A stretch of 64,000 nucleotides of DNA. Source: an uncultured Tenacibaculum sp. (lineage in GTDB: Bacteria; Bacteroidota; Bacteroidia; Flavobacteriales; Flavobacteriaceae). The stretch spans positions 124,001 through 188,000 of the forward strand of contig NZ_CANNGG010000003.1 in the NCBI RefSeq assembly GCF_947504135.1, written 5' to 3'. The notes beneath the pieces were generated by a model. The model ran no database searches, was not told the DNA's origin, and saw only the letters and a list, made by a program, of their open reading frames with translations. The first letter of the stretch is position 1, and every line of letters begins with the position of its first letter. A program made the translations under genes and the position numbers. Positions 9,642 through 19,035 of this stretch are shown piece by piece.

Positions 9642-10094
9642 TTATTTTAATATCTGATTTGCGTGTTCCTTTGTTTTTACTTTCGTAATTACATCTTCAA
9701 TTACTCCTTTTTCATCAATTACAAAAGTAGTACGGTGAATTCCATCATATTCTCTTCCCATAAATTTCTTAGGCCCCCAAACTCCAAATGCATTGATTAC
9801 CTCTTTATCTTCATCTGCTAACAAAGGAAAAGGTAATTCATTTTTATTAATAAAATTTTGTTGACGTCTTGCTGAGTCTGCACTTACCCCTAAAACATCA
9901 TACCCTTTTGCTAAAAAAGTTTTGTAATTATCACGTAAGTCACAAGCTTCTGCTGTACAACCTGGTGTACTTGCCTTTGGGTAAAAGAATAGTACTAGTT
10001 TTTTTCCTGCATAATCAGAAAGTTTAACCGCATTACCTTTTTCGTCTACCGATTCAAAATTTGGTGCCTTATCTCCTATTTTTAGTGTTGTCAT
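9642..10094 (-). CDS. bcp: Thioredoxin-dependent peroxiredoxin, BCP family
   Basis: A 150-residue peroxiredoxin that reduces peroxides with a thiol partner. The ASTPGCTAEAC motif holds the peroxidatic cysteine (C46) and a second cysteine five residues later (C51), as in atypical two-Cys BCP enzymes. The start at 10094 (MTTLKIGDKAPNF) is chosen because the family begins there; a longer frame to 10190 would add 32 residues that run through the promoter region. It is divergent from nth, with about 110 bp between. Confidence 0.92.
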   Translation of the reverse strand: MTTLKIGDKAPNFESVDEKGNAVKLSDYAGKKLVLFFYPKASTPGCTAEACDLRDNYKTFLAKGYDVLGVSADSARRQQNFINKNELPFPLLADEDKEVINAFGVWGPKKFMGREYDGIHRTTFVIDEKGVIEDVITKVKTKEHANQILK

Positions 10095-10106
10095 ATTATT
10101 TTGTTT

Positions 10107-10128
10107 CAAAGTTATAAAGTCAAAGTTA
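10107..10128 (-). promoter_or_regulatory. Candidate bcp promoter(s)
   Basis: On the minus strand two TAACTTTG boxes (10107-10114 and 10121-10128) match the Bacteroidota -7 consensus TAnnTTTG upstream of bcp. No good -33 TTG is seen, so which box is used is unclear. Confidence 0.5.
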
Positions 10129-10172
10129 CAAAGTTGATTTTGATTATCCATAAAACATACGAAGCTTCTTTG

Positions 10173-10180
10173 TACCTTTG
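10173..10180 (+). promoter_or_regulatory. Candidate nth promoter -7 box
   Basis: TACCTTTG fits TAnnTTTG and lies 23 bases before the nth ATG. No clear -33 element at the usual distance. Confidence 0.5.
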
Positions 10181-10203
10181 ATCTTTTCAAATTTTATAAA
10201 GCA

Positions 10204-10860
10204 ATGACAAAAGCAGAAAAAGTACAATTTGTTATAGATACTTTAGAAGAGTTATATCCTGAAACTCCCATCCCTTTAGACCATAAAGATCCTTACACAT
10301 TATTAATTGCTGTATTAATGTCTGCTCAAAGTACTGATGCTCGTGTAAACACTATTACCCCATTATTATTTGAAAAAGCTGATAATCCGTATGATATGGT
10401 AAAGCTTACTGTTGATGAAATTAGAGAGATTATCAAACCTGTTGGTTTATCACCAATGAAGTCGAAAGGAATTCACGGTTTATCTAAAATCTTAATTGAA
10501 AAACATAATGGTGAAGTTCCTATTGTTATGGATGCTTTAGAGGAACTACCAGCTGTAGGACACAAAACAGCTAGTGTGGTAATGTCGCAAGCTTTTGATA
10601 TTCCTGCTTTTCCTGTAGATACCCATATTCATAGATTAATGTATCGTTGGAATTTATCTAACGGAAAAAGTGTTTCACAAACTGAAAAAGATGCAAAACG
10701 TTTATTCCCTAAAGAATTATGGAATAAATTACACTTACAAATTATTTATTACGGACGAGAGTACTCTCCTGCTCGAGGTTGGAAATTAGAAAATGATATT
10801 ATTACAAAAACGGTAGGAAGAAAATCGGTAATAGACGATTATAACAAAAAGAAAGCCTAA
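10204..10860 (+). CDS. nth: Endonuclease III without Fe-S cluster cysteines
   Basis: A 218-residue DNA glycosylase/AP lyase for oxidised pyrimidines. The helix-hairpin-helix LPAVGHKTASVV carries the catalytic lysine (K121) and FPVDTHIHR the catalytic aspartate (D139). The C terminus reads YYGREYSPARGWKLEND and has none of the four cysteines that bind the [4Fe-4S] cluster in E. coli Nth. From memory this loss is shared by other flavobacterial Nth proteins, so the enzyme is probably active. It converges on a small gene downstream. Confidence 0.92.
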   Translation: MTKAEKVQFVIDTLEELYPETPIPLDHKDPYTLLIAVLMSAQSTDARVNTITPLLFEKADNPYDMVKLTVDEIREIIKPVGLSPMKSKGIHGLSKILIEKHNGEVPIVMDALEELPAVGHKTASVVMSQAFDIPAFPVDTHIHRLMYRWNLSNGKSVSQTEKDAKRLFPKELWNKLHLQIIYYGREYSPARGWKLENDIITKTVGRKSVIDDYNKKKA

Positions 10861-10889
10861 AAAAAGCCCCAACCTTGTTGAAGCTTTTT
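10861..10889. terminator. Bidirectional terminator after nth
   Basis: AAAAAGC at 10861-10867 pairs with GCTTTTT at 10883-10889, with an inner AAC/GTT pairing. It lies directly after the nth stop and after the convergent small gene. Confidence 0.7.
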
Positions 10890-10895
10890 CCACTC

Positions 10896-11000
10896 TTAAT
10901 TCAAATTCAATTCAATGAGATAGTTTGATTTCGTTTTAACTACTTTTAACGATTTAGAAAAATTAATCAAATATTGAACTGTTTCTTGTTTTGGTTCCAT
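10896..11000 (-). CDS. Small hypothetical protein downstream of ECF sigma factor
   Basis: A 34-residue reading frame starting MEPKQETVQYLINF and ending IELNLN; an in-frame upstream ATG at 11036 would give 46 residues (MQIYSEKSSDFT added). It is in the same direction as the sigma factor gene that ends at 11100 and is followed immediately by a terminator, as expected for a real last gene of a transcript. It has no recognised domain. The predicted short amphipathic helix and regular codons support it only moderately. Confidence 0.5.
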   Translation of the reverse strand: MEPKQETVQYLINFSKSLKVVKTKSNYLIELNLN

Positions 11001-11099
11001 AGTAAAGTCTGAAGACTTTTCTGAGTAAATTTGCATCATATAACCCCTTATTTATAACTTATAATCAATGAATTAACGATGCATTTTTCCAAATATTGT

Positions 11100-11681
11100 T
11101 TAACTGACTAAAATAATTTTATTTTTTTCAATTATTTTTCTCAAATTAATCAAAGCATAACGCATTCTTCCTAATGCTGTATTGATGCTAACACCTGTAT
11201 TTTCCGATATTTCGTTAAAACTCATGTCATTATAAATACGCATCTTTAAAACCTCTTTTTGTTCTTCTGGTAATTCTTCAACTAACTCTTTGACATCGTT
11301 TAAAATTTGTTCTTTAATAATTTTTCCTTCAGCATTTAATGCTCCATCACTTAAAACCGAAAAAATATCAAACTCTTCTGTATTATTAAACGTTGGCATG
11401 CGATTGTTCTTTCTAAAATAATCTATAATTAAATTATGAGCAATACGCATAACCCAAGGTAAAAATTTACCTTCTTCGTTATAATTTCCTTTTTTTAGCG
11501 TTCTTATTACCTTGATAAAGGTGTCTTGAAAAATATCTTCTGTAGTATCTCTATTTTGTACTTTACTATAAATAAAGCTATAAAGACGTTGTTGGTGTCG
11601 TTTAATCAATAATTCAATGGCTAGTTCGTTGCCGTTAATGTAGTTTTTTACTAAAACACTATCGTCGATTATGTCTTTCAT
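11100..11681 (-). CDS. RNA polymerase sigma factor, ECF (sigma-70 family)
   Basis: A 193-residue ECF sigma factor. Region 2 is visible as DIFQDTFIKVIRTL with LPWVMRIAHNLIIDYFRKNNR; region 4 as LPEEQKEVLKMRIYNDMSFNEISENTGVSINTALGRMRYAL, a helix-turn-helix. No anti-sigma gene is adjacent; a small gene follows. The start codon lies inside one arm of a 15-bp inverted repeat (11679-11757), which could control translation. This type of stand-alone ECF factor beside uvrA occurs in many Flavobacteria; its regulon is unknown. Confidence 0.88.
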   Translation of the reverse strand: MKDIIDDSVLVKNYINGNELAIELLIKRHQQRLYSFIYSKVQNRDTTEDIFQDTFIKVIRTLKKGNYNEEGKFLPWVMRIAHNLIIDYFRKNNRMPTFNNTEEFDIFSVLSDGALNAEGKIIKEQILNDVKELVEELPEEQKEVLKMRIYNDMSFNEISENTGVSINTALGRMRYALINLRKIIEKNKIILVS

Positions 11682-11757
11682 AATAATTACTTTTTGAAGG
11701 GGAACTAATTCGTTCTCTTCTTGTTAAGGGATATTAAGTTATAAAGTAATTATTATG
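11679..11757 (-). promoter_or_regulatory. 15-bp inverted repeat covering the sigma-factor start codon
   Basis: A perfect 15-bp inverted repeat: CATAATAATTACTTT at 11679-11693 and AAAGTAATTATTATG at 11743-11757, with a 49-nt spacer. On the transcript of the sigma gene the downstream arm ends with the ATG. Pairing would hide the start codon and the bases just before it. It could equally be a DNA operator. Confidence 0.55.
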
Positions 11758-11915
11758 CTATAGGCCTTTATTTATTTATTGATTAATAATGAATTACAAA
11801 TATTGAATTTTTTATTAATAAAAGCAAAAAAACTCACAAAAAAGAGAAAAACACTGTTATAACCACGTTAAAATCACTTAAAAATTGGTATTTTTATCGC
11901 TTATTTTTTGAGCAC

Positions 11916-14708
11916 ATGAAGACTGACATTTCAACTGTAAACCCTAAAGAAAACATTATAATCAAAGGAGCTAAACTGCACAATTTAAAGAACATTGATG
12001 TAGTTATCCCTCGTAATAAATTAGTCGTTATTACTGGACTTTCGGGATCTGGAAAGTCTTCTTTAGCATTTGATACTCTATATGCCGAAGGACAACGTCG
12101 TTATGTAGAAAGTTTAAGTTCGTACGCTCGTCAGTTTTTAGGAAAACTACACAAACCAAAAGTTGATTACATTAAAGGAATTGCGCCTGCTATTGCTATT
12201 GAACAAAAAGTAAACGCTACTAATCCACGTTCAACAGTTGGTACATCAACAGAGATATACGATTATATTAAATTATTATTCGCACGTATTGGTAAAACCT
12301 TCTCTCCTATTTCGGGTAATGAAGTAAAAAAACACACTGTTTCTGACGTTATCAATCATGTAAAAACTTTTGAGGAACGCACAAAACTATTATTACTTGC
12401 TCCTATACATATTAATAAAGACAGAGATATAAAGACTGTTTTACAAGTATTAACACAGCAAGGGTATGCTCGTTTAAAATATCAAGATACCGTATACAGA
12501 ATTGATGAATTCCCAGTAAAAGATTTTAAAGGAAGCCAATTACAATTAGTTGTTGATAGGATTGTTGTAAAACACGAAGAAGATTTTTACAACCGTCTTG
12601 GTGATGCTATTCAAACAGCTTTTTTTGAAGGAAAAGGAATCTGTTTTATTGAAAACTTATCAGATAACAGTACCACTGAGTTCAGTAACAAATTTGAGTT
12701 AGACGGAATTTCGTTCCTAGAACCAAACACTCATTTATTTAGTTTTAATAACCCATACGGAGCTTGTCCAACCTGTGAAGGTTACGGAGATGTAATTGGT
12801 ATTGATGAAGATTTAGTAATTCCTAACACAGGATTATCTATCTACGAAGATGCTATTTTCCCTTTTAAAACAGATAGTTACAAAAAATATAAAAATGATT
12901 TAATTCTAAATGCTTCAGCATTCGGAATTTCTATACATAAACCATGGTTTGAACTTACAGATGAACAAAAAGACTTGGTTTGGAATGGAACTAAAAAATT
13001 TAAAGGAATTAATCATTTATTCAAAAAATTAGAAGAAAAAAGTTACAAAATTCAAAACCGTGTAATGCTTTCTCGCTATCGCGGAAAAACAAAATGTACA
13101 GAGTGTAACGGTAAACGTTTGCGTAAAGAAGCCAACTACGTTCAAGTTTACGGTAAAACTATTGATGAATTAGTAACCCTGCCTCTTGATGAGTTAGCGG
13201 TATTCTTCAATAATATTGAATTAAACAAATACGAAGAAAAAATTGGTAAACGTTTACTTACCGAAATTAATAATCGTTTACAGTTTTTAACAGATGTTGG
13301 TTTAAGCTATCTAACGTTAAATAGAACGTCTAACACGCTATCAGGTGGAGAAAGTCAACGAATTAATTTAGCTACTTCCTTAGGGAGTTCGTTAGTAGGT
13401 TCTATGTATATTTTAGATGAACCAAGTATTGGATTACACCCAAAGGACACGGAAAGACTCATTGGCGTGTTAAAAAATCTACGTGATTTAGGTAACACCG
13501 TAATTGTAGTTGAGCATGATGAAGATATCATGAAAGAGGCTGATTACATTATTGATATTGGTCCTGAAGCAGGAACTTATGGTGGAAATGTTGTTGCCGA
13601 AGGAACTTTTAAAGATATCTTACAATCTGAGTCCCTTACAGCTAAATATTTATCTGAAGAATTAAAAATTGAAATCCCTACTAGTAGAAGAACTTCAAAA
13701 AATTCTATTGATATTATTGGTGCTCGTGAAAATAACTTAAAGAACATTGATGTTTCTTTTCCACTTAACAATTTAACCGTTATTACAGGAGTTTCAGGTA
13801 GTGGTAAAAGTACCTTGGTTAAGAAAATTCTGTATCCTGCTATGCAAAAAAAGCTAATCGGATATGGTGAAAAACTAGGGCAACATACTGATGTTACGGG
13901 TAGCTTTGACTTGTTAAAGCATGTAGAGTTTATCGATCAAAATCCTATTGGCCGTTCTTCACGCTCTAACCCTGTAACGTATATAAAAGCGTATGATGAT
14001 ATTCGTAAGCTACTTTCGTCTCAAAAACTATCTAAAATAAGAAATTACCAACCTAAACATTTTTCTTTTAATGTAGATGGTGGTCGATGTGAAGTATGTA
14101 AAGGTGAAGGAGAAGTTACTATTGAAATGCAATTTATGGCCGATGTACATTTAGAATGTGAAACTTGTGGTGGTAAGCGCTTTAAAAAAGAAGTACTGGA
14201 AGTAACTTTTGAGGGAAAATCGATTGATGATATTTTAAACATGACAATTGATGATGCCGTTGCTTTTTTTACAAAACACAAACAAACCAAAATAGCCCGA
14301 AAATTAAAGCCTTTACATGATGTTGGACTCGGTTATGTACAATTAGGCCAGTCATCTTCTACCCTTTCTGGTGGTGAAGCACAGCGTATAAAACTAGCTT
14401 CGTTTTTAGTAAAAGGAAATACCAAAGACAAAGCTTTGTTTATTTTTGATGAACCCACAACTGGATTGCATTTTCATGATATTAAAAAATTATTAGCTTC
14501 TTTTAATGCGCTAATTGAGCGAGGACACTCAATTATTGTTATTGAACACAATATTGAATTGATTAAATGCGCTGATTATATTATTGATCTTGGTTTAGAG
14601 GGTGGAAAAAAAGGCGGAAACTTAATCTTTGCAGGCACCCCTGAAGAATTAGCTAAAAATAAAAAATCATACACCTCTAAATATTTGGCTGAAAAACTCA
14701 TTAACTAA
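11916..14708 (+). CDS. uvrA: Excinuclease ABC subunit A
   Basis: A 930-residue UvrA, the damage-sensing ATPase of nucleotide excision repair. The first ATP-binding site GLSGSGKSS is near residue 45 and the second GVSGSGKST near 627, each with an LSGGE signature. Zinc-finger cysteine pairs appear as CPTC, CTEC, CEVC and CETC. Length is normal. It stands alone with a TATTTTTA-type promoter about 25 bases before the start and is convergent with the heme-uptake genes. Confidence 0.97.
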   Translation: MKTDISTVNPKENIIIKGAKLHNLKNIDVVIPRNKLVVITGLSGSGKSSLAFDTLYAEGQRRYVESLSSYARQFLGKLHKPKVDYIKGIAPAIAIEQKVNATNPRSTVGTSTEIYDYIKLLFARIGKTFSPISGNEVKKHTVSDVINHVKTFEERTKLLLLAPIHINKDRDIKTVLQVLTQQGYARLKYQDTVYRIDEFPVKDFKGSQLQLVVDRIVVKHEEDFYNRLGDAIQTAFFEGKGICFIENLSDNSTTEFSNKFELDGISFLEPNTHLFSFNNPYGACPTCEGYGDVIGIDEDLVIPNTGLSIYEDAIFPFKTDSYKKYKNDLILNASAFGISIHKPWFELTDEQKDLVWNGTKKFKGINHLFKKLEEKSYKIQNRVMLSRYRGKTKCTECNGKRLRKEANYVQVYGKTIDELVTLPLDELAVFFNNIELNKYEEKIGKRLLTEINNRLQFLTDVGLSYLTLNRTSNTLSGGESQRINLATSLGSSLVGSMYILDEPSIGLHPKDTERLIGVLKNLRDLGNTVIVVEHDEDIMKEADYIIDIGPEAGTYGGNVVAEGTFKDILQSESLTAKYLSEELKIEIPTSRRTSKNSIDIIGARENNLKNIDVSFPLNNLTVITGVSGSGKSTLVKKILYPAMQKKLIGYGEKLGQHTDVTGSFDLLKHVEFIDQNPIGRSSRSNPVTYIKAYDDIRKLLSSQKLSKIRNYQPKHFSFNVDGGRCEVCKGEGEVTIEMQFMADVHLECETCGGKRFKKEVLEVTFEGKSIDDILNMTIDDAVAFFTKHKQTKIARKLKPLHDVGLGYVQLGQSSSTLSGGEAQRIKLASFLVKGNTKDKALFIFDEPTTGLHFHDIKKLLASFNALIERGHSIIVIEHNIELIKCADYIIDLGLEGGKKGGNLIFAGTPEELAKNKKSYTSKYLAEKLIN

Positions 14709-14799
14709 ACCTTTTTAACTAGAAAAGCCACCCAACCTTTCGGTTAGACAGCCTTTCACAACAAAAATTAACAAAATTTAATAAATAAGAAACTCTTAA

Positions 14800-15885
14800 T
14801 TATTTTAATAAGCTATACACAAACTCAGAATAACCTCTTTCTCCAGCTTCGTTTGTTAATGCTAAAAACTTTAGTTTATATAAATTACCATCAGTATCTT
14901 CTAATACATAAAAGACATTATCTTTAAGAGAAGGTAAAGTTCCTGGTCCTCCACCATTTCTCCAACTACTACCAATACTACGTTGATCATTTTCAAAGCT
15001 GTCTAAATTTACATCTGTCAATGAAAAAGTATTGTATGTATAATCTTCTGCTTCTGTGTCAATCATATACACTTTTACATTAGATTTTAAATTGTTTACT
15101 ACAAAATCTGAATAACCATATGCCCCGTAACCTGGAATTTCATTCGTAAAAACGGTAAAGTTTAAATCCCACTCAGTTTTTTTAGGTTCAACATTTACAG
15201 TATTTTCAGTATTGAAGCTAAAAAAAGTAAAATTAAAACCTTCTGTTTTAGTAATTACAACTTCATTATGTGTAGTTGCATCTAAATCTGCATATTGTAG
15301 AACATAAGTACTGCCTTCTTTTAATATTCTAATTTTTTTCCAACCTCTAGAATCATCAGAAATATCTACTCCTCCTACAGCTGGAGTTTCTGTACCTATC
15401 TCGTATCCTAAATTTACTAAGTACACTTTATTATCTTCATCATTATCTGATATTTCAGCTATTGCAGTAGTATTTATGTCTCCATTAGGAGCATCAATAT
15501 ACGCCGAACTTTCAGAATCAAAAGTACCCACAGCTACTTTAGGCTGTAAATCTTTAACCTCTTGAGTTGAAGAGTTTACAGCATTTATATTTGTAGAAGA
15601 TAACTGAGCTGCAGCCATATAAATAGCTCCATTTAAAACAACCTTAAACTTATCTCCTGAGTAAAAGCCTAAATCCCAAGAATCTCTTTTTACGTTTGTT
15701 GTAGTATTGGTACTTAAATCTACATATACTTGATTAGGTTGGTTAGGCCCTCCTATTTCTGGTGCTACAGTTGCCCCTTCTATTATTACTTTTATAGGGT
15801 CTGAAGGTAAATTATTATCACTAGAACAGCTTGTTAATAAGAAAGCTGCTACTAATAAAGAAAATGATAAAATCTTGTTTGTCAT
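14800..15885 (-). CDS. HmuY-family heme-binding lipoprotein
   Basis: A 361-residue outer-surface lipoprotein: signal peptide with lipobox LLTSC (Cys20), followed by a flexible SSDN segment. The body has the HmuY signature of repeated WDLGF/WDLNF strands (KRDSWDLGFYSG and KKTEWDLNFTVF) and a C-terminal KLKFLAL strand. HmuY proteins bind heme and pass it to a TonB receptor. The gene starts 11 bases after the receptor gene stops, so the two are one operon. Whether the ligand is heme or another iron compound cannot be seen. Confidence 0.85.
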   Translation of the reverse strand: MTNKILSFSLLVAAFLLTSCSSDNNLPSDPIKVIIEGATVAPEIGGPNQPNQVYVDLSTNTTTNVKRDSWDLGFYSGDKFKVVLNGAIYMAAAQLSSTNINAVNSSTQEVKDLQPKVAVGTFDSESSAYIDAPNGDINTTAIAEISDNDEDNKVYLVNLGYEIGTETPAVGGVDISDDSRGWKKIRILKEGSTYVLQYADLDATTHNEVVITKTEGFNFTFFSFNTENTVNVEPKKTEWDLNFTVFTNEIPGYGAYGYSDFVVNNLKSNVKVYMIDTEAEDYTYNTFSLTDVNLDSFENDQRSIGSSWRNGGGPGTLPSLKDNVFYVLEDTDGNLYKLKFLALTNEAGERGYSEFVYSLLK

Positions 15886-15896
15886 GATTATTAATT

Positions 15897-18032
15897 TTAA
15901 AAATTGATATTATATAATAGTTTTAAATAGTATGATCGTCCGTACCCCAGCAAAAGAGTATTATTATTTGCCGAGTGTGTTCCTCCACTGCTTACGTTAT
16001 TGACATTTACATTCGTAACATCAAATAAGTTTCTAGCTCCTAAAGTTGTTTCTAACTTGTTCTTAAAAAATGATTTTTTCATAGAAGCATCTAACCAGTT
16101 GTAGGATGCTATCGTAGATTTTGAGAAAATTGAATTTCCTTCATTATCTGTACCCGAAGCAATATAGTTTTGTTGTCTTCCGTTATGTTTTAATAAAACT
16201 GTGAATGCTGTTTGCCACTTTTCTATTTCATAAGTAGCACTTGTATTTAGCTGAAATGAGTATAAAAAATCATTTTCTGCATTCGCTTCATTATTCGCTA
16301 TTCTAGATATTCCTTGTACAGTTGCCCCTAAATTAAATACCCAATTGCTAGCTTTTATTGTATTAGTTGATGAAATTCCCCATAGCTTATATGCATCAAT
16401 GTTTATGTATTGATATTGTAGTGGTGAAGAGTTTACAATTGCTAAATCAATTTTATCATCAACATCTATATAATCAATTTTTACGCTATTTAATAATGAT
16501 AAACTTGAACCATCAAACCAACTTTTTTTCTTTAAACTCAATGAAGCGGAATATCCATTTTCTGGGTTTAAGTCTTCATTCCCTCTTACATCATGATTAG
16601 AATCTACAAAATAGTAGTATAATTCTTCAAAATTTGGGGTTCTATACGAGGTTCCTACGTTACCCCTAAGTTCAAAACCATTTTTTAATAGATAACGAAG
16701 GCTTAATGAACCTAAAAGTTTTGAACGAAATAGGGAGTTATATTCAAATCGCAACCCCGGACGAACCATAAAAGAGTCTGAAAAGTTAATTTCAGAAGAA
16801 CCATATAAAGCATAATTATTTTGTGTTCGCTTTTTATCTTGTTGCGTAACACTGCCTGATGCTTGTGTATCAAAACCGCTTATGTAGCGTGTTTCGTATC
16901 CTAATTGAAAATTATGGCGATTGCTTTTTATGAAATTTGAAATAGCTCCTTTCGAAAAGAAAACTTCACTTGACTGATAAACTTCATCGACTTCATTGGT
17001 TTTATCTCCATTCAAAATATAATAATTGAACTCGTTTAAGTACCTATCTTGTGTTTGATATGAAGCTGAGAAAGAATACGAACTTCCCGATTTTAAATTA
17101 CCGTTTACGATTATGCTATTTACAAACCTATTAGTTTTAAAAACTCTATCTGTAGCTGACGGATTGCTAGTTTGTGTATCTGTATTTATATTAGCTCTTA
17201 CACTTGGATTATAGTAATTTATAAGTTCATTAAAATAATTAAATCGATAACTTAGATTAAATCGGTCATTTTTATAGTTTAAAAACCCGTTAGTATTAAT
17301 CTGTTCTTTTGGCAACCAGCTATAACCTCTTAAACTATCGTTTTCATAATAATCTCTTCCTTTTCTATTATCATAAAAACCAGCAAATTTGTTTCTATTA
17401 AAGCTAATTCTACCAAACCATTTATCAGAAAAGTTATGTGCTATATTTACACTTTGTATGTGTCTTCCCTTATTAAAAAGAGCAAATTCATTGCTAACTG
17501 TTTCTTCTTGTAACGATGTTTTTATACTCCATTTACTTCGAGCAGATTTTTTAGTTATAATGTTAATAACTCCAGATACTGAGTTTGCTCCATACTCCAC
17601 TCCCATAGCTCCTTCAACGATTTCAACTCGCTCAACATCGTCTAAATTAATTTGAGTTAAATCAATATTATTTCCCAGTCCATTATCACTTACTAAAGGA
17701 ATATTATCAATCAAAATATTGAAGTATTGAGAGTCTAAACCAAATAGCGAAATAGTAGATTTCCCTGACTGAGCATTTGGCACTACTGTTAAGTTTAATT
17801 TGAAGTTTAACAAATCAGCTAAATTATTAGCTGCCTGTTTTTCTATTTGTTTTCTATCTATAACTGTTACGTTATATACAGACTTCTTTATTGATTGAGG
17901 ATTGTATTGTCCTGTGATTACAACTTCTTCAAGACTATTATAATAAACACTATCCTGCTTAATTTCTTCTTGGGAAAAAGACAACATAGTAACAAACAAT
18001 GACAAAACTCCAATAGCTTTATTTAGAAACAT
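15897..18032 (-). CDS. TonB-dependent outer-membrane receptor, heme/iron type
   Basis: A 711-residue receptor. It has a signal peptide (about 1-20), a TonB box EEVVITG near residue 34, a plug with VERVEIVEGAMGVEYGANSVSGVINIITKK, and a beta-barrel ending in an aromatic LLYNINF. The YRTPNFEELYYYF and NEDLNPENG segments resemble the conserved box of heme and siderophore receptors. It is cotranscribed with the HmuY gene, which suggests heme or heme-protein uptake. A TATATTTG promoter precedes it; regulation by iron is likely but no operator was recognised. Confidence 0.9.
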   Translation of the reverse strand: MFLNKAIGVLSLFVTMLSFSQEEIKQDSVYYNSLEEVVITGQYNPQSIKKSVYNVTVIDRKQIEKQAANNLADLLNFKLNLTVVPNAQSGKSTISLFGLDSQYFNILIDNIPLVSDNGLGNNIDLTQINLDDVERVEIVEGAMGVEYGANSVSGVINIITKKSARSKWSIKTSLQEETVSNEFALFNKGRHIQSVNIAHNFSDKWFGRISFNRNKFAGFYDNRKGRDYYENDSLRGYSWLPKEQINTNGFLNYKNDRFNLSYRFNYFNELINYYNPSVRANINTDTQTSNPSATDRVFKTNRFVNSIIVNGNLKSGSSYSFSASYQTQDRYLNEFNYYILNGDKTNEVDEVYQSSEVFFSKGAISNFIKSNRHNFQLGYETRYISGFDTQASGSVTQQDKKRTQNNYALYGSSEINFSDSFMVRPGLRFEYNSLFRSKLLGSLSLRYLLKNGFELRGNVGTSYRTPNFEELYYYFVDSNHDVRGNEDLNPENGYSASLSLKKKSWFDGSSLSLLNSVKIDYIDVDDKIDLAIVNSSPLQYQYINIDAYKLWGISSTNTIKASNWVFNLGATVQGISRIANNEANAENDFLYSFQLNTSATYEIEKWQTAFTVLLKHNGRQQNYIASGTDNEGNSIFSKSTIASYNWLDASMKKSFFKNKLETTLGARNLFDVTNVNVNNVSSGGTHSANNNTLLLGYGRSYYLKLLYNINF

Positions 18033-18048
18033 TCTTAATAATTTTCTG

Positions 18049-18056
18049 CAAATATA
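18049..18056 (-). promoter_or_regulatory. Promoter -7 box of TonB receptor operon
   Basis: TATATTTG on the minus strand, 16 bases before the receptor ATG; an exact match to TAnnTTTG. Confidence 0.6.
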
Positions 18057-18089
18057 TCTTTTATTTTAAACCAATCTAAATAAAATTTA

Positions 18090-18097
18090 TATTTTTG
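18090..18097 (+). promoter_or_regulatory. Promoter -7 box of the DUF6607 gene
   Basis: TATTTTTG, exact TAnnTTTG match, 28 bases before the ATG at 18126; divergent from the receptor promoter, so both may share a regulator in the 93-bp gap. Confidence 0.6.
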
Positions 18098-18125
18098 TCG
18101 AAAATAAATTCAAACAAAAATCATA

Positions 18126-19028
18126 ATGAATAAAATATTATTGAGTTGTATTATATTACTATGTACACTTACCATTAACGCTCAAAGCAAAAAGAAAAAA
18201 GATAGACAAGCTATAAAAGACATGTGCGGTTGCTATGAAGTAACTTTCAATTTTGCAGAAACTTTTAATAACAGTAAAGATTCTCTTTACAAGCCTTCAA
18301 AGACAAAAAAAGACAAAGGTTTAGAGTGGGCAGAATTAATAGTTGATGAAAATAATAAAATCTCTATTCAACACTTATTACAAGTTGGAAATCCTGCTAA
18401 CCCACATATTGTTAAACATTGGAGGCAAGATTGGCTATACGAAAACACTGATTTTTACATGTATAATGGTGATAACAATTGGTTATTTCAAACAAAACCT
18501 AAATCAGAAGTAAAAAAACAGTGGACTCAAAAAGTATATCAAGTAGATGATAGTCCAAGATATGAAGGCTCTGGAACTTGGGTACATGTTGATGGAAAAA
18601 GTTACTGGGAAAATACTACGGATGCTCCTTTACCGAGAAGAGAATATACCAAAAGAAGTGACTACAATGTTACAGAAAGAGGTAATCGTCATGAAATCAC
18701 AAATTATGGTTGGTTACATGACCAAGACAACAAAAAAATCATACGAGAAGCTGGTAAAGAAGATATTGTTATTGCTCACGAAAAAGGTTACAACACCTAT
18801 GTTAAAGTACCAGATAGTAGATGTAAAGCTGCACAAAATTGGTGGAGAAAAAATCAAGAAAAATGGCAATTAGTAAGAAATAAGTGGGATGAAGTTTATG
18901 GAAGAAACACCAATCTTTCTTTAGAAAATAAAGTAGATAACAAACCTCTTTACAAGCACTTATTTTCTGAAGAAACTTCTGAAGAAAAACAAATTAATAA
19001 AACCATTGAATCTTTTGTAAAAAAATAA
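18126..19028 (+). CDS. DUF6607 family exported protein
   Basis: A 300-residue protein with a signal peptide ending near INAQ (residue 20). The mature part matches the DUF6607 family: MCGCYEVTFNFAETF, HWRQDWLYEN and repeated tryptophan-rich strands such as GSGTWVHVDGKSYWENTTDAPLPRREYTKR. The family has no known activity but is repeatedly found beside iron-uptake genes, as here, divergent from a TonB receptor/HmuY operon. The next gene starts 7 bases after its stop. Confidence 0.8.
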   Translation: MNKILLSCIILLCTLTINAQSKKKKDRQAIKDMCGCYEVTFNFAETFNNSKDSLYKPSKTKKDKGLEWAELIVDENNKISIQHLLQVGNPANPHIVKHWRQDWLYENTDFYMYNGDNNWLFQTKPKSEVKKQWTQKVYQVDDSPRYEGSGTWVHVDGKSYWENTTDAPLPRREYTKRSDYNVTERGNRHEITNYGWLHDQDNKKIIREAGKEDIVIAHEKGYNTYVKVPDSRCKAAQNWWRKNQEKWQLVRNKWDEVYGRNTNLSLENKVDNKPLYKHLFSEETSEEKQINKTIESFVKK

Positions 19029-19035
19029 ACTTACA

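Noticed and set aside
10095..10190. Longer N terminus for bcp
   Set aside because: The extra 32 residues have no family match and cover two promoter-like boxes.
14709..14799. Possible terminator CCCAACC-TTTC-GGTTAG after uvrA
   Set aside because: Stem is only four to five pairs and lacks a T run, so I cannot support it.
18547..18873. A 108-codon frame inside the DUF6607 gene
   Set aside because: Same strand, other frame of a gene with clear family match; lysine-rich shadow.
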